In this document: one piece after another, positions 38,760 to 50,400 of the stretch
How positions within the stretch are numbered: position 1 is the stretch's first letter
Layout: every line of letters begins with the position of its first letter
Source: a virus
Length of the DNA: 64,000 nt
IMG/VR virus record: IMGVR_UViG_3300035034_003571
Span: 1-64,000 of that record
Reading direction: 5' to 3' (one strand)
Program-made: the position numbers and the translations under genes
Notes under the pieces: generated by a model
What the model was told of the DNA's origin: nothing
What the model saw: the letters and a program-made list of their open reading frames with translations, nothing else
The model's database searches: none

Positions 38760-41377
38760 TATAGTTCTTCAAATGATATCTGTCCTGTTGATGGAGGGGG
38801 ATTAGTATTTCTATCTCCACCTTTTATTAATAAAGCTTCTATATCAGAAGCACTTATTATACCTTCTGCTGCCTTCCCAAAATCCTCAGCAGTTAAGTTA
38901 GGGTATATTATATAACCATCATTTCCAGGAACCATAAAATAATTATAGATTCCCTGATGAGTCCATTCAGCGCAATCAAATGCATAAATGAGAGCTGCAA
39001 CAGAATTAATTAATGCGTCCCCAGTAAATGGTCCGCTAGGGTTAACGTTTATAACACTTTGAGTATTAACAGGGGAAAGAGTACTGTCCGCATTTCCATC
39101 AGAAGGATTTATTGTTAAAACAGAAGGGGTTTTAGTAACCTTTGTTTGACCAAGTCCTGGGACCACATCTCTAATTTGTGAATCTGTCCTTTCTGTTGGT
39201 TGGGTATCTACCCTATCCGCGACTTCCCTAATACTTCTTCTTTCTACCTGGTTTTCATTATTATCTTCTTTCCAGATCCCTCTATATAAAACAGATGCTG
39301 ACCCAAATTCAATGACTTGCTTTTTTGGATTTTTTGGAAGGGGTACTTCTTTTCTGAATGCTTCCTCTCTGAGGGAAGATTCTCTTTCTTTGCTTCTAGA
39401 TATTTCATTAACCGGAGATATCCTCGAATCTACCGGAGATCTAGAGGAACTGTCGGAAATCCGATTAGAAGAAACAGCATTTGAAACTGAACTCCTGGTT
39501 ATGGAGTTAGGTTCATATCCGATTTCTCTGGAAGTTGTATTTCTTGATACTGAAGGTTCCCTAACTATAGAATTATCGGAGGAAGCTCTTCCAACTTCAC
39601 TTCTTTCAAAAGCAATCTCTTTAGATAATTCGTCTTTCTGTCTAGTAGTTTTTTCTTCTTTATTTTTAACTAAAGGAATATTAGATATGTAATAATTCTC
39701 ATTAGTAAAATTTAATATTTTTTCGGATAATACCTCTTCTACCAGAAATGCTATTTGTCCCTTAGCTGGATTGGCTATATTTTTATTGACTAGACTTGGT
39801 ATTGTTAACTTTTTGCCTTTATCGTCTATAAAAACTAACTTATAATCTCCGGAGCTAGATAAATCTATCTCGTTTGGAACACCGTCTTTCCCCTGAGTAT
39901 AAAAAGTAAACTTATAGTAATTATCGAAAGGGGCTATTTTTATTATGGCCTTTCCTTTACCATATATCTCTCCGGTTGAAGTTTCTCTATCAACAACCAA
40001 TTGGGGAAGTCTGGATAGGGGATCTGACGTGGAAGATACTTTTAAATTAGAAAGAGAAGTTGTTACGTCTAATTGCTGTATAAAAACATTAGCATATTTT
40101 ACTATCTCAAGTGTAACGTTTTCTTCTATAGTTTGATTTAACTGTATAGAGGGTTGGTCATAAACTTTATTATAAACCTTATGTAATACTGGATTTTCCG
40201 AAATTTGCAATGGGGTTATTTTGGTTCCATATCTACCTGGAGACTCGGAAGTATAACTGCTTATTCTTATAACGCTAGTATTATCTTTATTATTAACCAA
40301 TGACATAGTATACCTTAAAATAAAGCTATTAGCCACTGATGAGTTTCTTACTATCGGTCTAAATAGATTTGGTACATCATATGCAGTAGTTTGATTATTA
40401 CTGAAATTTGATGTCTCTATAAAAGCTGTTCCTATTTGCTCTATAACCTCAATTTGGTGGTATATAAAATAGCTATTTCCTATGGAATTTTGGAATAATA
40501 TAAAATCCTCTATAAACCCTCCATTATCAGTAGCAAAATATTCGAAAAATTCACCGGAATCTGAAGGCTTGATAACTGCACCCACGTTTTTAAATGGATT
40601 TTCTTGCTCCAAAGAAAAGGTTGCTCTATTTGCAGTCCCGTATTTAGGATATCCGTTGAAATCGCTAATGGAATTTACTTCATCCACAAATATTCTCATT
40701 GGAGAAGATGAGTTAAATCCGGTCCCGCTTTTACTTAATAATGATGCTAGAGTTGATGGTTTATTTGAATCAGTAGCAGCATTATATTTATTCTGCATAT
40801 CCAGTAAATTAGGAATCTTAATCTCTATATACTTATCATAGATATTAGCCCCTATATTAATGGGGGATGTATTTAGAGTATAAACTTCCTGAGTACCTTT
40901 TTTTATTAGTATTGAAGCTACTGTAACATAAGATCCGTCTTGATCCTCATATTTAATAGAATTAATAAGTCCATCTATATTATTTAGGTTATATCCAGCT
41001 CTGATATGAAATCTAACTGAATCATAAATCACGTTTATATTGGAAGGAAATATTACCGGAAGATCGACAGTTGAAGTTAAATTATTATCGAAATCATTAA
41101 AAGCAATAACTAGGTTAGAATCTAAGGTTACGTAATTACTTCCGTCGATTTTTATAACACTATTTTCATTCGTATTGTTAGTTAAATCTATATCCTCAGT
41201 TGGATTTAATACTTGTATATCATTTTCTAGATAACCATTTACTATTTTTTGATAACCTACTGTATTTGTTCCCGTATTTACTGGATAGGTTTCCGGAGTT
41301 GGTGCGTCTGCATACCTAAATTCCATAAGCATATATGGAGTCAATGTTGCGTATTTAGATGATGTAGTAAATGCCAT
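38759..41377 (-). CDS. Large virion/baseplate-associated protein, Ser/Arg-rich middle
   Basis: 872 residues. The N-terminal about 550 residues are beta-rich with repeated N/T/S turns. Residues about 570-690 form a low-complexity Ser/Arg/Glu region, probably a flexible linker. The C-terminus (about 780-872) is a small folded domain with FDCAEWTHQGIYNYF. No family is recognised. Position in the tail gene block and size support a structural role. The stop of this gene is directly coupled to the tail-tube-like gene. Confidence 0.6.
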   Translation of the reverse strand: MAFTTSSKYATLTPYMLMEFRYADAPTPETYPVNTGTNTVGYQKIVNGYLENDIQVLNPTEDIDLTNNTNENSVIKIDGSNYVTLDSNLVIAFNDFDNNLTSTVDLPVIFPSNINVIYDSVRFHIRAGYNLNNIDGLINSIKYEDQDGSYVTVASILIKKGTQEVYTLNTSPINIGANIYDKYIEIKIPNLLDMQNKYNAATDSNKPSTLASLLSKSGTGFNSSSPMRIFVDEVNSISDFNGYPKYGTANRATFSLEQENPFKNVGAVIKPSDSGEFFEYFATDNGGFIEDFILFQNSIGNSYFIYHQIEVIEQIGTAFIETSNFSNNQTTAYDVPNLFRPIVRNSSVANSFILRYTMSLVNNKDNTSVIRISSYTSESPGRYGTKITPLQISENPVLHKVYNKVYDQPSIQLNQTIEENVTLEIVKYANVFIQQLDVTTSLSNLKVSSTSDPLSRLPQLVVDRETSTGEIYGKGKAIIKIAPFDNYYKFTFYTQGKDGVPNEIDLSSSGDYKLVFIDDKGKKLTIPSLVNKNIANPAKGQIAFLVEEVLSEKILNFTNENYYISNIPLVKNKEEKTTRQKDELSKEIAFERSEVGRASSDNSIVREPSVSRNTTSREIGYEPNSITRSSVSNAVSSNRISDSSSRSPVDSRISPVNEISRSKERESSLREEAFRKEVPLPKNPKKQVIEFGSASVLYRGIWKEDNNENQVERRSIREVADRVDTQPTERTDSQIRDVVPGLGQTKVTKTPSVLTINPSDGNADSTLSPVNTQSVINVNPSGPFTGDALINSVAALIYAFDCAEWTHQGIYNYFMVPGNDGYIIYPNLTAEDFGKAAEGIISASDIEALLIKGGDRNTNPPPSTGQISFEEL

Positions 41378-41389
41378 TAATATCTTTAT

Positions 41390-42190
41390 TTATTTTCCGA
41401 ACTGTAAAAATTTAGGACTGTAATTTAAGCCAAGTCCAATATAAGGTCCAGTTGAATATCCATCTTTAGAAAATGCCATTCCGTATCCTACATTTAAACC
41501 TAACCCGAATTCTTTTCTGTTAGCTTTTAAAGCCTCTTTGGAATCAGAATCAGTTATATCTATCGCCTGGATATCTTCAAAGGATAGATTTGGATATTCA
41601 GTATAAAGTCTTATAAAGGTCCTTTTACTTTTAGGGTCCCTAAATAATCCTGTTTTAATATCTATTTTTTGTGTTATGTCTAGCTTATATTCACCAAAAA
41701 CTACAGGATTCAAAGTATCCGAACAATCCAAAGAATATGGGACTCCACCTATTAATCTGAATGCATTAGCTCCAGGGAGCTCTGGGTTATAATCAAATAT
41801 TAATTTTCCAGTAGAATCGTTAATATTAAAAACATTACTAGGAGCTACTATTATGGTATCTCTGTATTTTATTACCGTTCTAATTATAACTTTTGGTGGT
41901 TTACTTCTTTCAAACTGTAGCTCATTATAAAGATCTCTATTTTCCCTTTTTAATTCAGCTTGTGTTTTTTCAAATGCAGATTTTTCTACTAATAGAGTAT
42001 TTTTTTCTGAAGTGATTATCCTAACGCTATCCTTCAAAGCTAGGTAATTACCCAGCCTCCTATCAGATTCTATTCTTTCTTTAGCTATATTATTACATCC
42101 TCTCAAATAAAAAAGCGAAAGAATTCCTATAAGAATATAAGGGAATATCCTAGAATTTAAAAATTTCCATATGAAGTTTAAAAAAATCAT
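41390..42190 (-). CDS. Membrane-anchored coiled-coil protein with beta end (spanin-like, DUF6808-like)
   Basis: 266 residues. One transmembrane helix at about 12-28 (IFPYILIGILSLFYL) is followed by a coiled coil (about 34-95), then VIIRTVIKYRDTIIVAP. The C-terminal beta region ends GLGLNVGYGMAF ... GPYIGLGLNYSP, like outer-membrane strands. This N-in, periplasm-spanning architecture fits inner-membrane spanins or the DUF6808-type proteins of Bacteroidetes phages. It would join inner and outer membrane during lysis. Its start overlaps the upstream gene (ATGA). Confidence 0.55.
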   Translation of the reverse strand: MIFLNFIWKFLNSRIFPYILIGILSLFYLRGCNNIAKERIESDRRLGNYLALKDSVRIITSEKNTLLVEKSAFEKTQAELKRENRDLYNELQFERSKPPKVIIRTVIKYRDTIIVAPSNVFNINDSTGKLIFDYNPELPGANAFRLIGGVPYSLDCSDTLNPVVFGEYKLDITQKIDIKTGLFRDPKSKRTFIRLYTEYPNLSFEDIQAIDITDSDSKEALKANRKEFGLGLNVGYGMAFSKDGYSTGPYIGLGLNYSPKFLQFGK

Positions 42191-42453
42191 TTATTTTTTC
42201 CCTTATCTTCAGAAAGTATCCATTTATTTTTAATAGGATCAAATTTACCAGGTCCGTATATTTTTTCTAAATTAGAAAAGAATTCAAGCTCTTCACTTCT
42301 CATTTTATTTAAAGATTCGGATAAATCTATGGCTCTCGTTTTAACTTTTTTTATCTTTGAATGACACTCGTCCATTTCATTTCGAATGTTAGTATATCCT
42401 TCGATCATTTCTTCAATTTTCTCGAAGTGTTCGTTTTCTATGTTTCTTTCCAT
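42187..42453 (-). CDS. Hypothetical coiled-coil 88-residue protein
   Basis: An acidic/basic heptad-like helix pair (residues 8-70), with C-terminal GPGKFDPIKNKWILSEDKGK. It is coupled by ATGA to the spanin-like gene and may form a complex with it. The upstream AATATATAAAAC resembles, but does not match, the GATATATA element. No family is recognised. Confidence 0.55.
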   Translation of the reverse strand: MERNIENEHFEKIEEMIEGYTNIRNEMDECHSKIKKVKTRAIDLSESLNKMRSEELEFFSNLEKIYGPGKFDPIKNKWILSEDKGKNK

Positions 42454-42500
42454 GTTTTATATATTCATTAAATTTTATTCTCTTTAAAAATATGTGAATC

Positions 42501-44186
42501 TTACCCATCTAATGGTAAATCATCAGTTGGTAAAGGAGAGGAATCAACAGAAGCTGATGACATATTTAGAATCCCGGAGGAATCTACGGTTCTATAAAAT
42601 GCCCTTTTACCTCCGCTGTAATAAACAAGCTCAAAAGTTTGGGCAGGGCGGTCAAATGTTATTATATTATCCGAAAATGCATCAGGTCTTCTGTATATTA
42701 TACCACCAAATCTGAGATTTGATGTTGAATAAAATGGATTTTTATTCCTTCTATAATAAAATCTATAGGGTACAGTAACATCACCACTCCAAACCCCGCT
42801 AAGATTTAATTCTTCTCCGGTTTTGACTCTAACCCAAACTGCATTTTCTTCCGGACCAGTGGGGCCTGAGGAATTATTAGTCTCTAGTGATATTCCTCTC
42901 TTAGAATAGTATGTGGAATTTCTTAGGTCAACTACTGAATATTGGGTACCTGATTTTGTTTTATTACTATATGAAACAATAGCGTTATTATTCCCTCTAA
43001 CCGGATAAGATCCGGTAGCTCCTGGGAATCCGTTTTTAATATACGGAAGATTTAAATTTATATTATCTGGATTTATTCTAACTATTTCTGTTCTAAATGA
43101 ACCTTCCCCCTTATTTTGTTCCTTTGATCTAAAATCTTCCAATACTATAGATTCTGTTACTGTATCTAAGTTTGATAGAGAATAGGAGGAGGTTTCCATT
43201 ACTGATGAACTTGGAATTGACGTAATAACAGAAACTCTAGGTCTATATAGCTGCGGGCCTCCGCCTTTACTTGCTATTATAGAATCTTCACTATTAATTT
43301 CTAAACCTCTGTCAAATTTACTTAGAGTGGAATTTACTATAAAGTTCGTGGATTTACTTTCAAAGCTTCCTTCTAAATCAATAATTGCTCTTCCGTCTCC
43401 GGATTTAAAATAAATATCTCCTGTGGAATTTACTAAAAACCTAGAAACTGTAGTTAATTCTACGTTTCCGTTTTCAGAAGCTAAAATTTCTTTAGAGCCA
43501 GCTAATAAGCTTAAATCATTTCCAGACTCAAACCTTAGACTCCCTGAAGATCTATAATCTAATCCATAATTTTCTGAAGCTGTTGCACCCCAATATATGG
43601 AAGGGGGTTGTGAGTCAGAATAGTTTAATTTAGAAAAAGTAAATATAGGAAGCTCTGATTCACCGGAGGTTACGAGTCTAAGCTTGGAATAATTTGGATT
43701 TATGTTACTTTCCTCTAAAAATACGTTACTTAATACCAATGTTTCCTTCCAAGGGGATGAATAATTGGAAGGTATAATAGCATCCTTATTATTTATTCCT
43801 CCAGCTCCTAAGATTTCTTGAAAATTAGTAAATATAGAACTTTTAGAAAGCGTTTCATTGGTAAATACCCAACTGGAGCCGTCATAAAAATAAATAAAAT
43901 CTGAACCGGTTGGTCCAGGAGAGGTATTTATCCAATAATCATACACATTCAAATCATCACCTGTTGGTGGAGAGTCTTGTTTGTACCAATTACTAGCTTT
44001 TTCACCCGTTATTCCGGTAACCCCTTTAGATCCAATCGGTCCTGTAGTTCCCATGGGTCCATTTGGTCCTATATCACCAACATATCCTATTCCATGGAAT
44101 AAAACCTGATCAAAGTTAATATTTACTTTATCTACAATCTTATCCTGATTGTCGTTATCTTCAATATATTTAAAATTAATTTTCAT
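42501..44186 (-). CDS. Collagen-like fibre protein (paralogue 3)
   Basis: 561 residues. The N-terminus has VDKVNINFDQV, a short collagen-like Gly-x-y tract (about 38-60) and an NWYKQDSPP ... YDYWINTSP ... WVF segment. A long beta-rich shaft follows, with a C-terminal globular part. The same order occurs in the next two genes, so these three arose by duplication. Probably a trimeric short fibre or spike attached to the baseplate. Coupled by ATGA to the gene upstream. Confidence 0.75.
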   Translation of the reverse strand: MKINFKYIEDNDNQDKIVDKVNINFDQVLFHGIGYVGDIGPNGPMGTTGPIGSKGVTGITGEKASNWYKQDSPPTGDDLNVYDYWINTSPGPTGSDFIYFYDGSSWVFTNETLSKSSIFTNFQEILGAGGINNKDAIIPSNYSSPWKETLVLSNVFLEESNINPNYSKLRLVTSGESELPIFTFSKLNYSDSQPPSIYWGATASENYGLDYRSSGSLRFESGNDLSLLAGSKEILASENGNVELTTVSRFLVNSTGDIYFKSGDGRAIIDLEGSFESKSTNFIVNSTLSKFDRGLEINSEDSIIASKGGGPQLYRPRVSVITSIPSSSVMETSSYSLSNLDTVTESIVLEDFRSKEQNKGEGSFRTEIVRINPDNINLNLPYIKNGFPGATGSYPVRGNNNAIVSYSNKTKSGTQYSVVDLRNSTYYSKRGISLETNNSSGPTGPEENAVWVRVKTGEELNLSGVWSGDVTVPYRFYYRRNKNPFYSTSNLRFGGIIYRRPDAFSDNIITFDRPAQTFELVYYSGGKRAFYRTVDSSGILNMSSASVDSSPLPTDDLPLDG

Positions 44187-45796
44187 ATTTCAAGTACTCC
44201 AGTTTGTATTCCCCCAGTTAAACCATAAGCTTCATAATAAAGCCCATAATCTATAGCTTCCTCTGGATCCTCTCCGAAGGCTATTCTAGTTATATCTTTT
44301 TTATAATTAACTAAATGAAAATCTATGACGAAAGCGGAACCTCTTATATTATCCCATTCCCCCTCATTCCCGGGTCTAGGATAATAATTACTAGCCCCTG
44401 TTCCACCACCAATTCCAACAGCAGTAAATCCTTGGGATTCACTAGAAGTTTTTACACTGAATGATATACATTTATCTATTCCCATATAATATTCGGAAAG
44501 CTCGCTTACGTTAACATATAATGCTCTATTAATTATAGAGAAATTAGTAGTAACTATAATATCTTCCTCTCCATCCCAATCAATCCTACCAAATAAAGAT
44601 TCCCCCGTTGCAGTTGAAGGGTATATTGCATGCCAATTATAGGTAATAGAATTATAAGCCCCGTGGGTTTCAGTAGATTGGTTAGTCTGATCTCTCCGAA
44701 TTCCAGTTTTTCTAGAAATTTTCATTTCTCCCTTTTGATCCAATCTAAGATAATTAGTAGATCCTAATTTAGAATTCCAAAGGTTTCCACTCCCAGAATT
44801 TTTATTAACTGTTATTCCTATCCCACCCCCTCGAGTATCTAAATAATTTTCAACTGATAGAGATTGTTTATCATAGCCTTCAGTTACGGTAGAAACATTA
44901 ATTGGTGAAGCTAAAGATGAGGAATCGTCAAATAATCCAATCCCAGTGGAAAAATTAGAAGATGTTATTCTTAGAGTATTGTTTCCCGATCCCTCGAGAT
45001 CAGTCATTATTACATCCCCAGTAGTATTAATTTCCATACCACCAACAAAAATATCTGCAGAACCCGATTGGGATTCTAATATAACTTTTCCTGAATTGGA
45101 ATTAAGTTTTAAATTTCCACCTATTTCGAATTTAATTCCTCCCCTTCTTATGGACCAAGATAAATCATAAGTATTATTAGAAACCGAATCTTCTCCCCAT
45201 TCAAATATGGGACTTTTATCGTAACTTCCTGTACCCCCACCAGCTTTAGAAAATTCTAATAAAGGTTGAGTTAATTGATCAAAGTCAGTGGAGGATCCAG
45301 GAGAGGTTTCTAATACAACTCTTGAATACTGAGGGTTTAGTTTATCTGCATCTGGGGTTGAACTATTAAGGACAAATGTATTTGTGGATGGATTAGATGA
45401 ACTTTGAACCAAAGCATCCTTAAAATCTGGTCCCTCTACTCCCGAGAGCCTTTTAAATTGCTCATCCGCCTTTAGATTAAAATTTTGGTAAACCCAAACA
45501 GAATCTGAAAGTAAATAAACCTTATTAAGATCAGCTATATTTACCCAATAGTCACCATCTAAAGCATCAGAAGGTTCCAAAGGATCTAAAAACCATAGAG
45601 ATCCCCTTTCTCCTCTAAGACCTTTAGATCCCAAAGGTCCAATAGGACCCATTTTCCCAGGATATCCTATTTCACCATTTCTTCCATAAGGACCCCCAAA
45701 AAAATCTTGTACATCAGAAAAATTTTGGTTTATCTTATCAGAAAATGTTTCCTGAGACTCACCCTGATTTATTCTATTTAATTTTAATTCGTCCAT
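44183..45796 (-). CDS. Collagen-like fibre protein (paralogue 2)
   Basis: 537 residues. SDKINQNFSDV, a Gly-x-y tract (about 38-65, GPIGPLGSKGLRGERG), then SLWFLDP ... GDYWVNIAD ... WVYQN and a beta-rich shaft (KLNSNSGKVILESQSGSADI). The C-terminal domain differs from its paralogues, which suggests receptor-binding or chaperone-like variation. It is flanked by paralogues on both sides. Confidence 0.75.
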   Translation of the reverse strand: MDELKLNRINQGESQETFSDKINQNFSDVQDFFGGPYGRNGEIGYPGKMGPIGPLGSKGLRGERGSLWFLDPLEPSDALDGDYWVNIADLNKVYLLSDSVWVYQNFNLKADEQFKRLSGVEGPDFKDALVQSSSNPSTNTFVLNSSTPDADKLNPQYSRVVLETSPGSSTDFDQLTQPLLEFSKAGGGTGSYDKSPIFEWGEDSVSNNTYDLSWSIRRGGIKFEIGGNLKLNSNSGKVILESQSGSADIFVGGMEINTTGDVIMTDLEGSGNNTLRITSSNFSTGIGLFDDSSSLASPINVSTVTEGYDKQSLSVENYLDTRGGGIGITVNKNSGSGNLWNSKLGSTNYLRLDQKGEMKISRKTGIRRDQTNQSTETHGAYNSITYNWHAIYPSTATGESLFGRIDWDGEEDIIVTTNFSIINRALYVNVSELSEYYMGIDKCISFSVKTSSESQGFTAVGIGGGTGASNYYPRPGNEGEWDNIRGSAFVIDFHLVNYKKDITRIAFGEDPEEAIDYGLYYEAYGLTGGIQTGVLEI

Positions 45797-45813
45797 TCAA
45801 CTTATATATTCTA

Positions 45814-47490
45814 TTAATTTTGGGTAGTAAAAAATCCGCATCCATCAGAGCTTTTAAAATGAATTAAATCACCATCAGCTAAATGTCCGCTGACTTGTTT
45901 TATGATAGTAACCTCGACAAAGTTAGTTCCGTTTGGAAAATCGTGGACGTATGTACGGGGAGCTGTATAATCATTAAATACAAAAGAATTAAATGGGGCC
46001 ACTAAAGTAACCCCAAAACTGTCTATTTTACGGGATGTACTTGCACTTCTTATTGTGAACTTTAATGTTTCTCCGATATTTTTTAAGTTATTTAAATATG
46101 ATATTCCGTCAGTAATATTTAATTGCAAACCAACTCCGAACATACTATCATCAGGAATTCCGCTAGGGTTTATTATTATTTCATTTTTATCGTTGGCAAA
46201 TGAAGTTTTTTTGGATGACACAGGTTCTATATAATCTATGTTACCAAAAAGGTACCATGTTCTACTTTGGCCGAAATTGGAATTAGTGTTATCGGAAAGC
46301 TCGTTTACCAAAGTGAAACCATTAGATTCCTTAGGGAAATATATAGATCCTGCAGAAGAAATAGAAAATTTATCTTCCTTGATCTCATCCTCAAGAGTTT
46401 CTATTTTTAATAGATAATTTTCTGGCTTATATCCAAGTAAGCCTTTAGTAAAAGATCCACCTCCTAGAGAAACCTCTAGAGTACCAGATCCTTCCTGTAC
46501 TGTATCAATTTTAGAAGAAACTCTAATAGCTGGAAAGTTTGGATTTCCTTGAGAATCTATATCTAAACTATTATTCAACTGTATTCTATTAGAAGATGCT
46601 ATATCATGCTCGATATTTCTATAAGAAGGCTTATAAAAGCCATCAGGGGAAGACATTAGAAAAGATCCACCTGAAGTTATTTGAAATGGATCAGGGCTAT
46701 TAGAACTTGTACCAAAAGTAAATCCGGAAGAAGCTCTTACATTAACCTCGCCATTTACATTGAAAATCATATCATGCCTTACGGAATCACTAACATCCAA
46801 AGTTTGTATATTTAATTTGGAATTTGGTGCTAAAAAAGTAATATCCGAATTATTATCGCTTGGGTTAGTAAAACTTATTCTAGGATGGCTTAAATAATCA
46901 GAGGGTGTTCCGTCCGAAAGATCCCCTCTAGAAAATTCCAAAAGCGAGTTCTCCCCAGAGATTTCAGAATCAGTGGATATAAGAAACATGGAATGCAAAG
47001 GATTTGAATTCATCTGACCCAAAGTGGTATCGGAAAAATTAAAAGTAGTACTTTCATTTAGATTTTTATAGAATATAGCGCTAGCTGCAGTAGCTCCTGA
47101 AATATTTTCTATATTTTCTAACCTTCCAAATTGAGAATTTGAAGAAAGGTTTATCCCCGTTTCTACCCAGCCTAATTCTGAAAACTTTTTAAGTAAAGAA
47201 GTGCTACCAAATGTATCAATCCAATAATCCCCATTAACCATCACATTTCCTGGTCCTCCTTGAGGCGAAGAATCTCCTACAAACCATCTAGTTCCTCTAA
47301 TACCCTGATTACCGGTAGGTCCTTGATCGCCTGGTAATCCGATCTGGCCTGTAGCTCCTGTAGCTCCCCTTGATCCCAAATTACCTCCCTGAAGGTAATG
47401 GAGACCTACGAAATTTGAATTTATTTTATCAACCAAGGCATTTTGAGAATCAGTCGGTAATATTTTTTGTATTTTTGGGTCCCTTCTCAT
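45814..47490 (-). CDS. Collagen-like fibre protein (paralogue 1)
   Basis: 558 residues. VDKINSNFVGL, a Gly-x-y tract (about 40-66, GATGATGQIGLPGDQGPTG), TRWFVGD ... NGDYWIDTF ... WVE, then a beta-rich shaft and a distinct C-terminal domain. Follows the 1801-residue structural gene. The shared N-terminal IN-x-NF segment probably docks the three fibres at equivalent sites. Confidence 0.75.
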   Translation of the reverse strand: MRRDPKIQKILPTDSQNALVDKINSNFVGLHYLQGGNLGSRGATGATGQIGLPGDQGPTGNQGIRGTRWFVGDSSPQGGPGNVMVNGDYWIDTFGSTSLLKKFSELGWVETGINLSSNSQFGRLENIENISGATAASAIFYKNLNESTTFNFSDTTLGQMNSNPLHSMFLISTDSEISGENSLLEFSRGDLSDGTPSDYLSHPRISFTNPSDNNSDITFLAPNSKLNIQTLDVSDSVRHDMIFNVNGEVNVRASSGFTFGTSSNSPDPFQITSGGSFLMSSPDGFYKPSYRNIEHDIASSNRIQLNNSLDIDSQGNPNFPAIRVSSKIDTVQEGSGTLEVSLGGGSFTKGLLGYKPENYLLKIETLEDEIKEDKFSISSAGSIYFPKESNGFTLVNELSDNTNSNFGQSRTWYLFGNIDYIEPVSSKKTSFANDKNEIIINPSGIPDDSMFGVGLQLNITDGISYLNNLKNIGETLKFTIRSASTSRKIDSFGVTLVAPFNSFVFNDYTAPRTYVHDFPNGTNFVEVTIIKQVSGHLADGDLIHFKSSDGCGFFTTQN

Positions 47491-47492
47491 TA

Positions 47493-50400
47493 TTATATTT
47501 TATTTATATTAAAGCTGAAATTAATAGAAGTAAATTCAGAAGGGTTTAGCCTATAATCAAATTCGAAAATTAGATCGCTTCTTTTTGTTAGAGTAAAGTT
47601 TTTATCACTTATATAACCTGTTCTAGATCGATAAGATGGAAGTATATCACCTCTAACAGATAAGTTACTTTCTTCAAATTCACTACCTAAAGATTTTATA
47701 TAAACATTAATTCCATTAGACTCAAAAATTGGAACTACATTCAAATCAATATATTCTAGTATATCATCCTCTATACTAGAAGGATCTCCAACTCCATATT
47801 CTGATATTATATGATTAACAAAATCTTTTTCTACCCCAGAATTTAATAGATATCTTTTTAACATTCTATCCATTCTAATAACCCCGGCTACATATAGAAT
47901 CTCGTCTTGCTTAAATGGATCTACTGTATTTTGCCAAAAAACTTCAACATCAGGGAAAATATCCTCGTCCATTTTTGTAATATCAACTCCAACAAAAACC
48001 TTCGGAATTTGTCCTATCCCAGATGCATTTTGGGTTTGAGTAAGGTTTTGTATAGCCTTAGAACTTTTTCTGGCTGTAGTATTTATAAAATTAATATTAG
48101 TATCTCCTTCAAATTTAGAAACCTCCATTCCTATAAAATTATTTATCCTAATATTATCGGGGGTTTTCATTATTTTTGATCCAAAGAAACTCTTGGTTTC
48201 CTTCATAGATCTTGTACCTGCAACCGGAGTTTTATCGCTAGTTGTTGTATATAAGTTATAGTATCCAGGATCCCAAGAAGATTGGAAAATAGGAAAGTCT
48301 TTTCTATCTATAGGAGTTTCGTCTATTAGAGGGTATACAGGACCTTCAGGAAGATCCTTGCTATCGGATAGAATATTTTCATCGAAAGAAACTTTTGTAT
48401 AATTTAGATTTTTAATTTTCCCAAATCCACTTTTGTTAGAACCAAAGGTTGTATTTCTGAAGGATAAATCTTTACTTGGATCTCCAGTAACAAAATCTAA
48501 TTTATCGTTATTGAACATAATTACTTTCCTAGCTATAGGTTCATAAAACCCGCTAAACCTTAGCATATCAGATTTTAAAGTTAGAGAATTTTGGAGGCTA
48601 TAAGATGTTATTTGATCCTTTCCTATTTTTTGAGGGCCTTCAGTACTTGTTTGTGAAAATACGCCAGTTTGTTTTCTATAATATGTTGGGGATTCTATAT
48701 TTAAAATAAACTGATCCTCTGTAACTACTGTTTTAAGATTTTCAGTATCCCACGAATAGGTTTTATATTTTATATAAGAATCCGATGAATTTATTCTTTT
48801 GGCTATTTGTCCCATAGAAATTCTAGAGGTTATTGGGGGAAAATATCCTTCCCCTCCGTCAACTTGATAAACAGGTTTTTCGTTATATAAAGCCTTAGAT
48901 CCGGCTGGAATAGATACCCCTCCAGTTAAACCTAAAAATGGTATATCAAAAGAATAATTACTATCCAACTTTCCAAATTCTATAAAATTCTTAGAGATTC
49001 CTATAGGCCATGGATATGTTGAAGAATTTCCAGGTACTGAAAAACTACCCTCTGAGGTGGAATTTTTATTAGAACCTTCAGAATAGGTTAATTTAATTTC
49101 CTCCCTAAGGTCAGTATCATATTCAGGATTTTCTATAATATAGACTCTACCCGGAGATATTATAGAATCTACAAAGCTATCTGAGGAATAACTTAAATCC
49201 AAACCTACGCTAAGTTTTATAGAATCTATTTTATTTAACTGAAGACTATTAGTATTCAAATATAGCTTTTTTTTGTCACTAAGGGAATATAAAAGGGTAT
49301 AGTCTACCACAGAAGAAGATTTGGTTCTAAAAGAACTAAGTTCATTTAATCTATAGTCTTCTATAACAACAGTTATTAAGAATGTTATAGATTTTTGTGT
49401 AGTGTTTTCAAGAATCTCATATTTTACAGGAGGTTGTATATCATTACTTTCCGAAACTACCTTCAATATGGAGGTAAATCTATATCCCTCATACCCACGG
49501 TAATTAGAAATAAAATTTCTAGGATCTCCCTTTCCTATATCGGTAAGATTAGATTTCTTTTTAATAACATATTTAACCCCTCTAAATACAACCTCGTAAA
49601 ATCCACCAGATTCGTCATATGAAAAGGTTCCAAAAAATTCTTTAGTTAAACCAGAAGCATTTGAATAATCTCCAGGATAATCTAATGAAGAAACAGTAAA
49701 AATACTGCTAAAATATGAAGCATTTTCGGGATCCGCGTCAAGTAGTATATTATAATCTGGAGCCTCTGGTAAATAATTTTTTTGATTATTCACCTCTTCT
49801 ATTGGATATTCCGTTGGTAAGGATTCTAATATGTACCCTTCATGAGTTAAGTAAGACGGGTCCGCTTCTTCCCTATCTATAGATGGAGAAAAATTAGTAG
49901 GAGAAAATGCAGGAGAAGAATTAAGTCTATATGGATTTCCTCTCGCATCGGTACCACCAGCTAGTGACCATTTATTTATATAAGGAACTATCCTAGAAAT
50001 ATTTGAAGTCTCTATATTATAATTTTCATTCAGATACTCGTATTCAGTATTTAATTTACCAACATTAAATAAAGTAAACTTGCTTTCATTAATTGAGGTT
50101 TTTATATCATCTATAGCTTCTATTCCATAAAATCCACTAAATAATTCTAAATTAGCCTCATATTTAACCGCATCCCCATATTGACCTGGTCCTGTATACT
50201 CCAATTGGGTATAAGGACCTGCAACTACTATAGATTTAAATCCTTTGTTTGCCTCTACAAAAAAATCGATTCCGCTGACTCCTTCGAAAACATCACCAGA
50301 ATTATAAAAAATGTTATTATATCTTATACTTCCACTTTTTACATAATAAGGTATATTGGTTTTTATAATTCCCTTCTGACCTGCTTTAATGTAGTAATAT

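Noticed and set aside
42494-42715. Short plus-strand ORF opposite the fibre gene
   Set aside because: It lies opposite a clearly coding fibre gene with collagen-like repeats and has no recognisable features; a shadow ORF.
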